64,000 nucleotides of DNA from Flavobacterium jejuense. GTDB taxonomy: Bacteria; Bacteroidota; Bacteroidia; Flavobacteriales; Flavobacteriaceae. The stretch covers positions 62,001 to 126,000 of the forward strand of contig NZ_VEVQ02000004.1 of NCBI RefSeq assembly GCF_006491595.2. The letters run 5' to 3'. Below are positions 1 through 8,295 of the stretch, in pieces. The notes beneath the pieces were generated by a model. That model was not told where the DNA came from, did not search any database, and saw only the letters and a list, made by a program, of their open reading frames with translations. How positions within the stretch are numbered: the stretch's first letter is position 1; every line of letters starts with the position of its first letter. Made by a program: the position numbers and the translations under genes.

Positions 1-2434
1 AATTTACATCTCCATTAATTCCATCTAGCAAACCATCTGATCCTCCAGCGTGATATTGTTTATCTAGTTTAGGTTTGATAGCAATGGTGTAATTATTTGG
101 TTTTTTGAAGAATTGAGCGGAAATGGTGTCGCTTTCATTTCTTCCTTCTAAATCTTCTTTAGTAAAAGCATAAATTTTAGCTGAATTTGAAATTTCAAAA
201 GGTTTTGTATAAAGAGAAAACTCTTTTTGTCCTTCTATTTTATAGAAAATCATATAATCTCTATATTTTCCATTATCCAAATTATTACTGTCCATTGAAA
301 TCAATAATTTGTCTTTAAATGATTTACTTTCCGCTTGAATTACTGGAACTGGTAAGATCATTCTAGAATAATAATAGTCAGATGTATTAATTGGTCTCTC
401 AATAAAGAATCCTAATTTTGAATTATCATTATTTAATACATTGACTGTTTTATCATTTTCAAAATGAACTTTAATCTTATCGAAATTTGGCTTAACTGTT
501 TGCCATTTTGAAATTCCTGGAGTAACCGCATAAATCCCCATGGAACTCAACACATACCAAGCACTCATTTGTCCGCAATCTTCGTTACCTATTAAACCGT
601 CTGGTGTGTTTTTGTAGAAATTTTCTAAAATGTATTTTACTTCTTCGTTTGTTTTTTCTGGTTTACCTACATAATTGTACAAATAAGCCATATGGTGACT
701 GGGTTCGTTTCCATGTGCATATTGTCCAATTAAGCCTGTTACATCTACTTGTTCCCGACCTGTGGTTTTACTTTCACTGTTGAACATTTGATCTAATTTG
801 GCTTCAAATTTTTCTTTTCCGCCATAAGCATCAATCATTCCTTGAATATCTTGTGGCACGAAAAACGTGTATTGCCACGCATTGCCTTCGGTAAAATTAT
901 TATTCACTTCACGAGGGTCAAACGGTTTGTCCCAACCTCCATTTTTCTTCGGTCTGATGAAACCTGTTTCCCAATCGAAAAGATTTTTCCAATTTTGAGA
1001 ACGTTTCATGAAGTATTCATACTCTTTTGGCTTGTTTAAAATTTGAGCCATTTGTGCTATACACCAATCGTCATAAGCATATTCAACGGTTTTCGAAACA
1101 CTTTCATGATCATCATCTATAGAAATAAAACCTTGTCTTTTGTAGGCTTCTAAGCCCAAAACATCTCTCATGGCTGAAGCTTTACTGGCTTCAAATGCTT
1201 TTTCATAATCAAACCCTTTAATCCCTTTAACCATAGCGTCAGCAATTACAGAAACTGAATGATACCCAATCATACAATCCGTTTCATTGGAAGCCAATTC
1301 CCAAACGGGTAATCGTCCTCCTTGTTCGTATTGTTTGAGGAATGTATTAATGTAATCTGACGTTCTTTTTTTATCGATTAATGTATATAAAGGATGTGCT
1401 CCTCTAAACGTATCCCAAAGTGAAAAAACGGTGTAATAATCAAACCCTTCTGCAGTATGAATTTTGTTATCTCTTCCACGATATTTTCCGTCTAAATCTT
1501 GAGCAATATTGGGTTGCATCATCGTATGATATAAAGCAGTATAGAAAACGGCTAACTTATCTTTATCATTTGAAGAGACTTCAATTTTAGATAATTCTTT
1601 ATTCCAAAGTGCTTCTGCGTCTTTCTTGACTTTTTCAAAATCCCAATGTTTAATTTCCGAACTATTTAATTTGGCTCCTTCATAACTGGTTGGAGAAAGC
1701 GATACTTTTACCAAGATTTTTTCTCCTTTTTTGATTTGTTTGGAGAAACTCATTTTTAGTTCTGTTCCTGAATAAAAGTCACCTTTTTTCTCTCCATTTG
1801 ATTTAACACTTGTTATTTTCATTGGAACATTAAACTCTATTCTTGCATAAACGTATTGATTCGTTGCCCAAGCTTCGCTTCTGCGTAACACTTCGATAGT
1901 TTTGTTATCAATTACACGAACTCTTCCTTCCAATAATTTATCGCGATGATTCAAATCGAGAATAATATTGGCTTGACCACTCTCGTTAAAAGTATATTCA
2001 TGAAAACCTACTCGTGTTGAAGTGGTTAAACACACATCTATATTGTGTTTGTCTAATTTTACGCTATAAAATCCAGCGGAAGCATTTTCGTTATCGTGAG
2101 AAAAAGATGAAGAGTACACTTTATTATCGAGTGAAGGTTCGCCCATGTTTGGCATCAACATGATATCGCCATAATCTGAAACTCCTGTTCCGTTCAAATG
2201 GGTGTGGGAAAATCCATAAATAACTGAATCAGAATAATGATAGCCACCACAACCATCCCAACTTCCATCAATTCGAGTATCTGGAGACAATTGCACCATT
2301 CCATAAGGTGTTGTTGCTCCTGGAAACGTATGCCCGTGACCACCAGTACCAATAAATGGATTAACGTGTTTGGCAAAATCTTGTGCAAATGTAAAATTTG
2401 CGATAAAAAGTAATGTTAAAAGAAAATTCCTCAT
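1..2434 (-). CDS. GH92 family alpha-mannosidase (C-terminus beyond window)
   Basis: The reverse-strand reading frame is open from an ATG at 2434 to the window edge (811 codons) and begins with a short signal peptide ending near FTFAQ. The text VNPFIGTGGHGHTFPGAT at the N-terminus is the hallmark of glycoside hydrolase family 92, exo-acting calcium-dependent mannosidases. TEGNAWQYTF carries the expected acid Glu (residue 516) and GNEDCGQMSAWYV the conserved acidic cluster near residues 618-619. By family knowledge the substrate is alpha-linked mannose, probably on glycoproteins, acting in the periplasm or at the surface. The protein is already longer than a typical GH92 (about 750 residues), so a C-terminal extension lies outside. 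No SusC/D partner is seen on the visible side. Confidence 0.93.
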   Translation of the reverse strand, partial: MRNFLLTLLFIANFTFAQDFAKHVNPFIGTGGHGHTFPGATTPYGMVQLSPDTRIDGSWDGCGGYHYSDSVIYGFSHTHLNGTGVSDYGDIMLMPNMGEPSLDNKVYSSSFSHDNENASAGFYSVKLDKHNIDVCLTTSTRVGFHEYTFNESGQANIILDLNHRDKLLEGRVRVIDNKTIEVLRRSEAWATNQYVYARIEFNVPMKITSVKSNGEKKGDFYSGTELKMSFSKQIKKGEKILVKVSLSPTSYEGAKLNSSEIKHWDFEKVKKDAEALWNKELSKIEVSSNDKDKLAVFYTALYHTMMQPNIAQDLDGKYRGRDNKIHTAEGFDYYTVFSLWDTFRGAHPLYTLIDKKRTSDYINTFLKQYEQGGRLPVWELASNETDCMIGYHSVSVIADAMVKGIKGFDYEKAFEASKASAMRDVLGLEAYKRQGFISIDDDHESVSKTVEYAYDDWCIAQMAQILNKPKEYEYFMKRSQNWKNLFDWETGFIRPKKNGGWDKPFDPREVNNNFTEGNAWQYTFFVPQDIQGMIDAYGGKEKFEAKLDQMFNSESKTTGREQVDVTGLIGQYAHGNEPSHHMAYLYNYVGKPEKTNEEVKYILENFYKNTPDGLIGNEDCGQMSAWYVLSSMGIYAVTPGISKWQTVKPNFDKIKVHFENDKTVNVLNNDNSKLGFFIERPINTSDYYYSRMILPVPVIQAESKSFKDKLLISMDSNNLDNGKYRDYMIFYKIEGQKEFSLYTKPFEISNSAKIYAFTKEDLEGRNESDTISAQFFKKPNNYTIAIKPKLDKQYHAGGSDGLLDGINGDVN

Positions 2435-2500
2435 TTTACAACTTGAATTAGATTATAAAATTGAGGAATTTTTATGAGGATTGCAATTTTTTTGTGATTC

Positions 2501-2908
2501 CTAAATACTCATTACTCCGCGTTTCGGAATAACAGGTAAATCAGATTGCGCTTTATCGTTGATACTGTTTGCTTTGAAAATGAATTTCTTGTCGAACATT
2601 TGGTTGCCAATGAAATACGACAACATAAATTCATTGTTCAATTGTAAGACATTATTCTCTAAAAATTCGATTTTTACAGCTGTTTGTGGTTCAACTTTAG
2701 CAAAAGCATGACGCAATTGCATGGTATTTCTATTTTCTCCATTGATTAATCCGTAAGCACGGGAAACAATCATGGCCATTTCCAAAGTTTCATTAGTAGC
2801 ATTTAATAAATAAGCATACCAACAATTTTCTTGAAAATCATCGCTCCATTCTAATATAGCTACAACGTGAACGTTTTCTACTTTTGGGATTATAATATCT
2901 GCTTTCAT
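2501..2908 (-). CDS. conserved hypothetical protein, 135 aa, downstream of pheS
   Basis: An intact minus-strand ORF with no signal peptide or membrane segment. I do not recognise a domain. The sequence begins MKADIIIPKVENVHVVAILE and alternates short beta-like and helical stretches, suggesting a small soluble cytosolic protein. It starts 30 nt after the pheS stop on the same strand, so it is probably co-transcribed with pheS. No link to aminoacylation can be read from the sequence itself. Confidence 0.75.
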   Translation of the reverse strand: MKADIIIPKVENVHVVAILEWSDDFQENCWYAYLLNATNETLEMAMIVSRAYGLINGENRNTMQLRHAFAKVEPQTAVKIEFLENNVLQLNNEFMLSYFIGNQMFDKKFIFKANSINDKAQSDLPVIPKRGVMSI

Positions 2909-2938
2909 TTGAATAGTATTAAAACTAAAGTATTAAGA

Positions 2939-3958
2939 CTAAATTGACGATTTAAATTGCTCTAAGAAACGTACGTCATTTTCATAAAACATACGAATAT
3001 CTCCTATTTGATATAATAACATAGCAATTCGTTCAATTCCCATTCCGAAAGCGAAACCTGTATACTCGTCTGGATTGATGTTACAGTTTTTAAGAACATT
3101 TGGGTCCACCATTCCGCAACCCATAATTTCTAACCAACCTGTTCCTTTGGTTATTCTATAATCGATTTCATTATTTAACCCCCAATAGATATCTACCTCA
3201 GCACTTGGCTCAGTAAATGGGAAATAAGAAGGTCGTAATCTAATTTTAGATTTTCCGAACATCTCTTTAGTGAAATACAACAACGTTTGTTTTAAATCAG
3301 CAAAAGAAACGTCTTTGTCAATATATAAGCCTTCTACTTGGTGGAAAATACAATGTGAACGTGATGAAATATCTTCGTTACGAAAAACACGACCTGGAGA
3401 AATAGTTCGGATAGGTGGTTGGTTGTTTTCCATATAACGCACTTGCACCGATGAAGTATGTGTACGTAGTAAAATATCGGGATTAGTTTGAATAAAGAAA
3501 GTATCCTGCATGTCTCTTGCTGGATGATATTCTGGTAAATTTAATGCGGTAAAGTTGTGCCAATCATCTTCAATTTCTGGTCCCTCAGACACATTGAAAC
3601 CTACATTTGAAAAAATATCAATAATTTGATTTTTCACAATAGAAATAGGATGACGAGAACCAATGTTTATAGGCTCACCTGGACGTGTTACATCTCCATA
3701 AATCCCTTTTACAACTTCTTTGCTTTCTAATTGTTCTTGAATAGCAGCGACTTTATCTTCCGCAGTGTTTTTTAACTGATTGACAATTAATCCAAAATCT
3801 TTTCGCATTTCATTTGGAACATTTCTCATATCTGCAAACAACTCTCTTAGCAAGCCTTTGCTACCTAAATATTTGATGCGGAATTCTTCTAGTTTCTCTT
3901 TACTATCAGTATGAAAAGCTTTAGCTTCTTCAATATGACTTTTAATCTTGTCTATCAT
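2939..3958 (-). CDS. pheS: phenylalanyl-tRNA synthetase alpha subunit
   Basis: PheS charges tRNA-Phe with phenylalanine as part of an alpha2beta2 enzyme in the cytosol. The protein has an N-terminal coiled-coil arm (residues 1-80), the class II motif 2 region (GRVFRNEDISSRSHCIFHQ), and motif 3 near the C-terminus (GFAFGMGIERIAML). I choose ATG 3958 (MIDKIKSHIEE), giving 339 aa, because the in-frame start 24 nt upstream adds an unusual MQSILRFA extension and homologues, as I recall them, begin MIDKIK. The beta subunit pheT is not adjacent, which is common in Bacteroidota. Confidence 0.97.
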   Translation of the reverse strand: MIDKIKSHIEEAKAFHTDSKEKLEEFRIKYLGSKGLLRELFADMRNVPNEMRKDFGLIVNQLKNTAEDKVAAIQEQLESKEVVKGIYGDVTRPGEPINIGSRHPISIVKNQIIDIFSNVGFNVSEGPEIEDDWHNFTALNLPEYHPARDMQDTFFIQTNPDILLRTHTSSVQVRYMENNQPPIRTISPGRVFRNEDISSRSHCIFHQVEGLYIDKDVSFADLKQTLLYFTKEMFGKSKIRLRPSYFPFTEPSAEVDIYWGLNNEIDYRITKGTGWLEIMGCGMVDPNVLKNCNINPDEYTGFAFGMGIERIAMLLYQIGDIRMFYENDVRFLEQFKSSI

Positions 3959-4056
3959 TGCAAATCTTAAAATGGACTGCAAATTTACAAATTAAATTTT
4001 TTTCTTTTGATTTAATTCTAAAGTTTGTCTGTTTCTATAGTAAATCTTTAAAAAAT

Positions 4057-5019
4057 CTAGCCTTTTTCTCTTGTTCCAAGTTTAGAAGCAATCACACTAA
4101 TAATAAAAATTTGAGTCGCGTGAAACAACATTAATGGTAAAAGAATAATTCCAGTAGAAATAGTTGAAGGAAATAAAATTTTAGAGAAGACTGTTCCATG
4201 AACCAATGATTTTTTGGTTCCACAAAATTGTGCTGTTATTTGATCTTCCTTATTAAACTGTAGTTTTTTAGATAAAAAACCAATTAAAGAATACACTACA
4301 AAAAAGAGTGCGATGTCTATCGTAAAAATCAGCACTAAATCGAGTATTTTAACAGATGTAAATACATTTCCTTCAAAAGATTCAGCAAAGCTTTTATAAA
4401 TAATTAATAAGATAACCGATTTATCAAATAAGGTTAATTGCTTGTTGTATTTTGCAGCGTATTTCCCTAAAAACCGTTGTAAACTAAGGCCTAAAATGAC
4501 TGGTAGAAGAATTTCTGTTGCTAATTTGATATAAATTACACCTAAGTCAAATTCAGTTGTGGTTTGCTGTAAAAATAAACCCATCCAAAGTGGAGTAATT
4601 ACTATCCCAATTAATCCTGAAATACTAGCATTGAAAATTGCTGCTGGAATATTACCATTCGACATAGAAACCATTACTACTGAAGAAGAAACTGTAGAAG
4701 GCAAAGCTGCTAAAAACAAAAAAGCCAACCAAATTATTTCTTGATTTTCTGAAGTGATAAAAGGTTTAAAAAGCAAGATTAAAATTGGAAACAATAAAAA
4801 AGTAGACAACTGCACCAAAACATGTAATTTCCAATTTTTAAGTCCGCTTTTAATTTTATCAGGATGCAATTTTAATCCGTAAAAGAAAAAAATCAAAGCA
4901 ACACCTATACTTCCTATCAAATCAAGAGGAATATTGCTTTCTTTTGCGCCCAATTGAGGAAAAAGATAGGCAAAAAGAACTATTGCTATAATAGCCAATA
5001 CAAACTTATCTATTTTCAT
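4057..5019 (-). CDS. bile acid:sodium symporter family protein (YfeH-like)
   Basis: A 320-residue integral membrane protein with about nine or ten hydrophobic segments. From memory it aligns along its whole length with Escherichia coli YfeH (SBF-like family): GVALIFFFYGLKLHPDKIKSG in the first third, AALPSTVSSSVVMVSMSNGN in the middle and FCGTKKSLVHGTVFSKILF near the end all match that family. By family knowledge it is a secondary transporter of the inner membrane, and its substrate is unknown. It follows the 118-aa hypothetical gene by 14 nt on the same strand, so the two are likely one transcript. Confidence 0.88.
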   Translation of the reverse strand: MKIDKFVLAIIAIVLFAYLFPQLGAKESNIPLDLIGSIGVALIFFFYGLKLHPDKIKSGLKNWKLHVLVQLSTFLLFPILILLFKPFITSENQEIIWLAFLFLAALPSTVSSSVVMVSMSNGNIPAAIFNASISGLIGIVITPLWMGLFLQQTTTEFDLGVIYIKLATEILLPVILGLSLQRFLGKYAAKYNKQLTLFDKSVILLIIYKSFAESFEGNVFTSVKILDLVLIFTIDIALFFVVYSLIGFLSKKLQFNKEDQITAQFCGTKKSLVHGTVFSKILFPSTISTGIILLPLMLFHATQIFIISVIASKLGTREKG

Positions 5020-5033
5020 TTAACAGCTATCAA

Positions 5034-5390
5034 TTAATCTATTAATTCTTTATCTAAAAAATAATTCACAATAGCATCTTTCATTAGAATACTTTGTTCA
5101 CCTGCTTTTAAAGGAGGTAATTCTTCTTTAACTTTGTAATGAGGCCAACCGTCGCTATCGAAAAATTCAAATTCGTAATAGCCATACGGTTCGAGTAAAC
5201 GGCAAATAGCAATATGCATGAGGTTTACTTTTTCATCTTTTTTAAATTCTTGTTTGAATTTACCCAATTCTTGAATTCCAATCAAATAAATAATCGCATC
5301 CAAATCGAGTTCGTCTCCATCTGCGAATTTATTGGATAATATAGTGACAACGCTTTCCCAACGTTCTTTTAATTGTTCGTCTCTTGACAT
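5034..5390 (-). CDS. conserved hypothetical protein, 118 aa
   Basis: A small acidic soluble protein with no signal peptide. It contains a predicted helical N-terminus (LKERWESVVTILSNKF) and an aromatic-rich middle (EPYGYYEFEFFDSDGWPHY). I know such proteins as short conserved hypotheticals of Flavobacteriia but cannot assign a function. It precedes the YfeH-like transporter with a 14-nt gap, and its start lies next to an imperfect AAGTTGTAAG tandem repeat. Confidence 0.72.
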   Translation of the reverse strand: MSRDEQLKERWESVVTILSNKFADGDELDLDAIIYLIGIQELGKFKQEFKKDEKVNLMHIAICRLLEPYGYYEFEFFDSDGWPHYKVKEELPPLKAGEQSILMKDAIVNYFLDKELID

Positions 5391-5420
5391 GTTTCAAAGT
5401 TGTAAGTTATAAGCTGCAAG

Positions 5421-5453
5421 TTGTAAGTAACCTCAACTACTAACATAATTTTG
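5421..5453 (+). promoter_or_regulatory. putative flavobacterial promoter of the cvpA gene
   Basis: TTG at 5421-5423 and TAATTTTG at 5446-5453 match the Bacteroidota consensus TTG/TAnnTTTG, with a 22-nt spacer at the long end of the accepted range. The predicted start of transcription is about 70 nt upstream of the ATG at 5528. Confidence 0.45.
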
Positions 5454-5527
5454 TGCAAAGATATAGCCGAAATTTGGTTTTAAATAATTTCTATTATCTT
5501 TATTCTTTAATCTATTTTCTTTTTAGA

Positions 5528-6076
5528 ATGAGTTTTATTGATATTGTATTTGCTGTTTTGTTGTGTTATGCTTTGTATAAGGGAATTAAGAATGGTCTTT
5601 TTGTAGAATTAGCTTCTTTGATTGCTTTAGTTGCTGGAATATTTGTAGCGATTAAATTCTCTTATTTGGTAAAAAATATTTTGGAAACCAAGGTAAGTTG
5701 GGAACCCAAATATATTGAAATAACAGCCTTTGCTTTGACGTTTATCCTTGTAGTTGTGCTAATTTATCTTTCTGCAAAACTATTGACTAAAATAGCTGAT
5801 TTTGCTTATCTGGGTTGGATTAACAAATTAGCCGGAGCTCTTTTTAGTGTTTTAAAGACCATTTTATTACTAAGTGTGGTCATTTTATTGTTTGAGAAAG
5901 TGAATATCAATAGTGCATTGGCAACTCAAGAAACCTTGGATGACTCTATTTTTTATAATCCTACCAAAGAAATTTCTGCATATTTATATCCAAAGATTGA
6001 AGAATGGTATGAAAAAAGCATAAAAAGTACTGATGAGGAGGAGAAGGAAGAAACGAATGAGAACGAACAAGTATAG
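5528..6076 (+). CDS. CvpA family membrane protein
   Basis: A 182-residue protein with four hydrophobic segments followed by an acidic, charged C-terminal tail (STDEEEKEETNENEQV). The start MSFIDIVFAVLLCYALYKGIKNG is the typical opening of the CvpA (colicin V production) family of inner-membrane proteins, whose precise role is unclear. I prefer ATG 5528 to an upstream in-frame ATG at 5453 because the extra 25 residues are atypical for the family and a putative -7 element overlaps 5446-5453. Confidence 0.88.
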   Translation: MSFIDIVFAVLLCYALYKGIKNGLFVELASLIALVAGIFVAIKFSYLVKNILETKVSWEPKYIEITAFALTFILVVVLIYLSAKLLTKIADFAYLGWINKLAGALFSVLKTILLLSVVILLFEKVNINSALATQETLDDSIFYNPTKEISAYLYPKIEEWYEKSIKSTDEEEKEETNENEQV

Positions 6077-6103
6077 TATTTAGTCTCAGTACTTACTTAG
6101 GAA

Positions 6104-6757
6104 TCAACTTCCACAGCCACCACAACCGCCGCCACATGAACTACCACAACTGGAACCACAAGAACTTCCGCAGCTAGAACCACAACTTGTGCCACATCCT
6201 GAAAAATAATTAGAGCTGGTATAAGTACTTGCTAAAGGAATAAATGCGGCCGAAAGCAATGCTGTTCCATTTAAAAAATAATTCCATTCCCAGCCTGTGT
6301 GTTCGGTCTTCGATTTTGGAATAATTTCATTTCTAAACTGATCTGGAATACCTTTATAAACCATTATATTCCATGCTTTTTTTAAAAAAAGAAATGACAA
6401 ATAAAAAGCCAAAACTAATAGTAGTACTAAATATATCACTGGTTTGTTTCTTAGTAATCCAATGACCAATCTAGTAACTCCTATTGCAAGAAAAAACACT
6501 ATAAAAGCATAGTTAAATGCAAATAACTTTACATTATTTTTTGAAAAATTAATTGCTTCTTTGATTTTATTTGTTGCCTTAGGAATTTTTGAAAAAATAG
6601 GCTTGCTCAAAAGCAGTCTCAATAAATGACTATATTTTACACTACTACTTGAATCAAAAGAATCTATAATACTGTTTTCTATAGCGTTGCTCCCTTTTTT
6701 ACCTCTATTTGATTTTATTATTTCTTTTGAGTCTGTAATTTTTAACTTTTTATCCAC
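6104..6757 (-). CDS. C-terminal half of a split TIGR04222 / Cys-Gly-rich membrane protein
   Basis: The frame opens only with GTG (6757) and encodes about 217 residues: a basic linker, three hydrophobic segments (near residues 80-105, 107-126 and 160-180), and a low-complexity tail built of GSSC units (GCGTSCGSSCGSSCG...). This is the architecture of the C-terminal part of TIGR04222 membrane proteins. It begins 2 nt after the stop of the upstream ORF, in another frame, and the two products together read like one ordinary family member (VVIHGYVNI joined to VDKKLKITD). I therefore think it is the downstream piece of one frameshifted gene rather than an independent protein. Confidence 0.7.
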   Translation of the reverse strand: MDKKLKITDSKEIIKSNRGKKGSNAIENSIIDSFDSSSSVKYSHLLRLLLSKPIFSKIPKATNKIKEAINFSKNNVKLFAFNYAFIVFFLAIGVTRLVIGLLRNKPVIYLVLLLVLAFYLSFLFLKKAWNIMVYKGIPDQFRNEIIPKSKTEHTGWEWNYFLNGTALLSAAFIPLASTYTSSNYFSGCGTSCGSSCGSSCGSSCGSSCGGGCGGCGS

Positions 6758-6759
6758 TA

Positions 6760-7488
6760 CTAAATATTCACATAACCATGAATAACCACTTTTAGTTGGT
6801 TGGTTTTTAAATGAATTAATTCGCTTGCTGTTAATTTTTTAATAATGGGATTTGAGATTATTTTTTTTATATTTTTACCCACTACAATCTCATTATATAT
6901 ATTTAAAGAATAATAAATTACTACTGCTAAAGAAATGTATAGGATTAGAAAAAAAGGATTGTCAATATATACAAAGACATCATAAAGAACATATCGAAAG
7001 AATAAGACTAGAAAGAATAGCATTAGTAAACCGAAAGAAAGAATAGAACTTAAATGTATCTTTGATTTTTCAATCTCTAACGCTTCTGAAAATGTGTTGT
7101 ATTCCCAAAATGCTTTGGGTTGTAACCCAAAAACACTTTCATATAATTCTTTAGTACGTTTTTTGGCAGCCATGAATTTATCTTTTTCTTCTCTGTTATG
7201 AGTAGAAGGAATGTGTTCTATTTTTTTACCTAGGATATCGCCAAATTCTTTGTAAGATTGAGTAAAAATCAAATGTTGATGCCAAACAATATCTACAATT
7301 TCTGAAGGAGAAACCATTTGATTAGAAGTAGCAGCCAAATACATGAATTTCTTATATTCTTCAATGGCTTTTTGAGTAAAGAATGTTGTCCATTCATTTT
7401 CGTAAGCCAAACGAGTAGAAAAACCATATTCTGAAAGAGAAAAATCAAAATCGAATTTTTCAATTTCTTTCCAAAGCGTTTTATCCAT
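6760..7488 (-). CDS. N-terminal half of a split TIGR04222-type membrane protein
   Basis: This 242-residue ORF has an N-terminal soluble domain with the motif EIVDIVWHQHLIFTQSYKEF, the WH-x-HL signature I associate with glycine-rich-domain (DUF1399-like) proteins, then two hydrophobic segments (about 145-165 and 175-195) and the family segment KLTASELIHLKTNQLKVVIHG. It stops with TAG at 6762-6760, exactly where family members continue into a second half. The missing half lies next door in a different frame (6104-6757). An isolated N-terminal half would be anchored in the membrane but lack the Cys-Gly tail. Confidence 0.75.
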   Translation of the reverse strand: MDKTLWKEIEKFDFDFSLSEYGFSTRLAYENEWTTFFTQKAIEEYKKFMYLAATSNQMVSPSEIVDIVWHQHLIFTQSYKEFGDILGKKIEHIPSTHNREEKDKFMAAKKRTKELYESVFGLQPKAFWEYNTFSEALEIEKSKIHLSSILSFGLLMLFFLVLFFRYVLYDVFVYIDNPFFLILYISLAVVIYYSLNIYNEIVVGKNIKKIISNPIIKKLTASELIHLKTNQLKVVIHGYVNI

Positions 7489-7528
7489 GTAAATAAAATT
7501 TCAACTTTCCCAAAAATAGAGAATAATT

Positions 7529-8290
7529 TTATTCTTTCAATTCTTTAATCGCCTCTTTTTTAATCCAACCTTCTGATTTATCTGTAAGCTCAATACGTTT
7601 CCAATTGTCTAAGGTTTCTTTTACAAAAACTTTCGTCCCTTCGTGAAGCATGAATGCGTTTTCTGAACTAGTTTTAGGCTCCGTTTTCACATTTACCAAT
7701 TCTTCAAAAACAATTGCAGGTCGCACATTCCTCTCTAATTGCTTTTGCAGAAATGCACATGAAATACTTATAACTATAAAACCTATTAATACAAACATTC
7801 CCAAGAAGAATATTCGTTTTAAAATAGTTGTTGATGAAAAGTAATATCCTATAAAAAATAGCAATACCATAGTTGATAAACCAACAGCAATCCAAGCCCA
7901 AATATCATAAGAAAAAACGGCTGTTGTTTTGTTTAAAAAGTTTGAAAAACCCACTTTTGGCATCACTTTTATGTCGTCGATTGTTCTTTTTTGGGCAAAA
8001 CTTAAGTTGGTCTTTATGGCTTGATCATCAGGGTTTAGTAATGCTGCTTTTTCGAAATTATATATTGAGGGTGCAATTTTACCTAATTTATAATAGCAAT
8101 TTCCAAGGTTAAAATACAGCTCCGCTGATTCTAATTTATCTTTTGATAGAATAGATTCATATTTATCAATCGCTTGAGTATATTGTTCCTTTCGATACAA
8201 TTCATTTGCACTATCAAATTGTTTTTTTGCGTTTTCTTGAGCGAAAATAAAATTCGTAATTAAAACAACTATGTAAATTAGTTTCTTCAT
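7529..8290 (-). CDS. batE: BatE: TPR and SH3-like membrane protein
   Basis: The last gene of the Bat (Bacteroides aerotolerance) operon. The 253-residue product has a signal peptide (ending IFAQ), TPR repeats (about 25-100, with AELYFNLGNCYYKLG), two membrane segments (about 130-185) and a C-terminal bacterial SH3-like domain (AFMLHEGTKVFVKETLDNWKRIELTDKSEGWI). It starts 5 nt after the batD stop. By family knowledge Bat proteins form an envelope complex linked to oxidative stress tolerance, but the molecular activity is unknown. Confidence 0.88.
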   Translation of the reverse strand: MKKLIYIVVLITNFIFAQENAKKQFDSANELYRKEQYTQAIDKYESILSKDKLESAELYFNLGNCYYKLGKIAPSIYNFEKAALLNPDDQAIKTNLSFAQKRTIDDIKVMPKVGFSNFLNKTTAVFSYDIWAWIAVGLSTMVLLFFIGYYFSSTTILKRIFFLGMFVLIGFIVISISCAFLQKQLERNVRPAIVFEELVNVKTEPKTSSENAFMLHEGTKVFVKETLDNWKRIELTDKSEGWIKKEAIKELKE

Positions 8291-8295
8291 CTTTA

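Noticed and set aside
6110..6200. GSSC-coding repeat as a CRISPR or mobile repeat
   Set aside because: It is a low-complexity Cys/Gly tail that is normal for the protein family.
6755..6790. Programmed -1 frameshifting in the TIGR04222 gene
   Set aside because: No X XXY YYZ slippery sequence or downstream stem was visible at the junction; mutation or sequencing error is simpler.
7650..8112. Plus-strand ORFs opposite batE
   Set aside because: Shadows of a clear batE reading frame; no start context and implausible composition.
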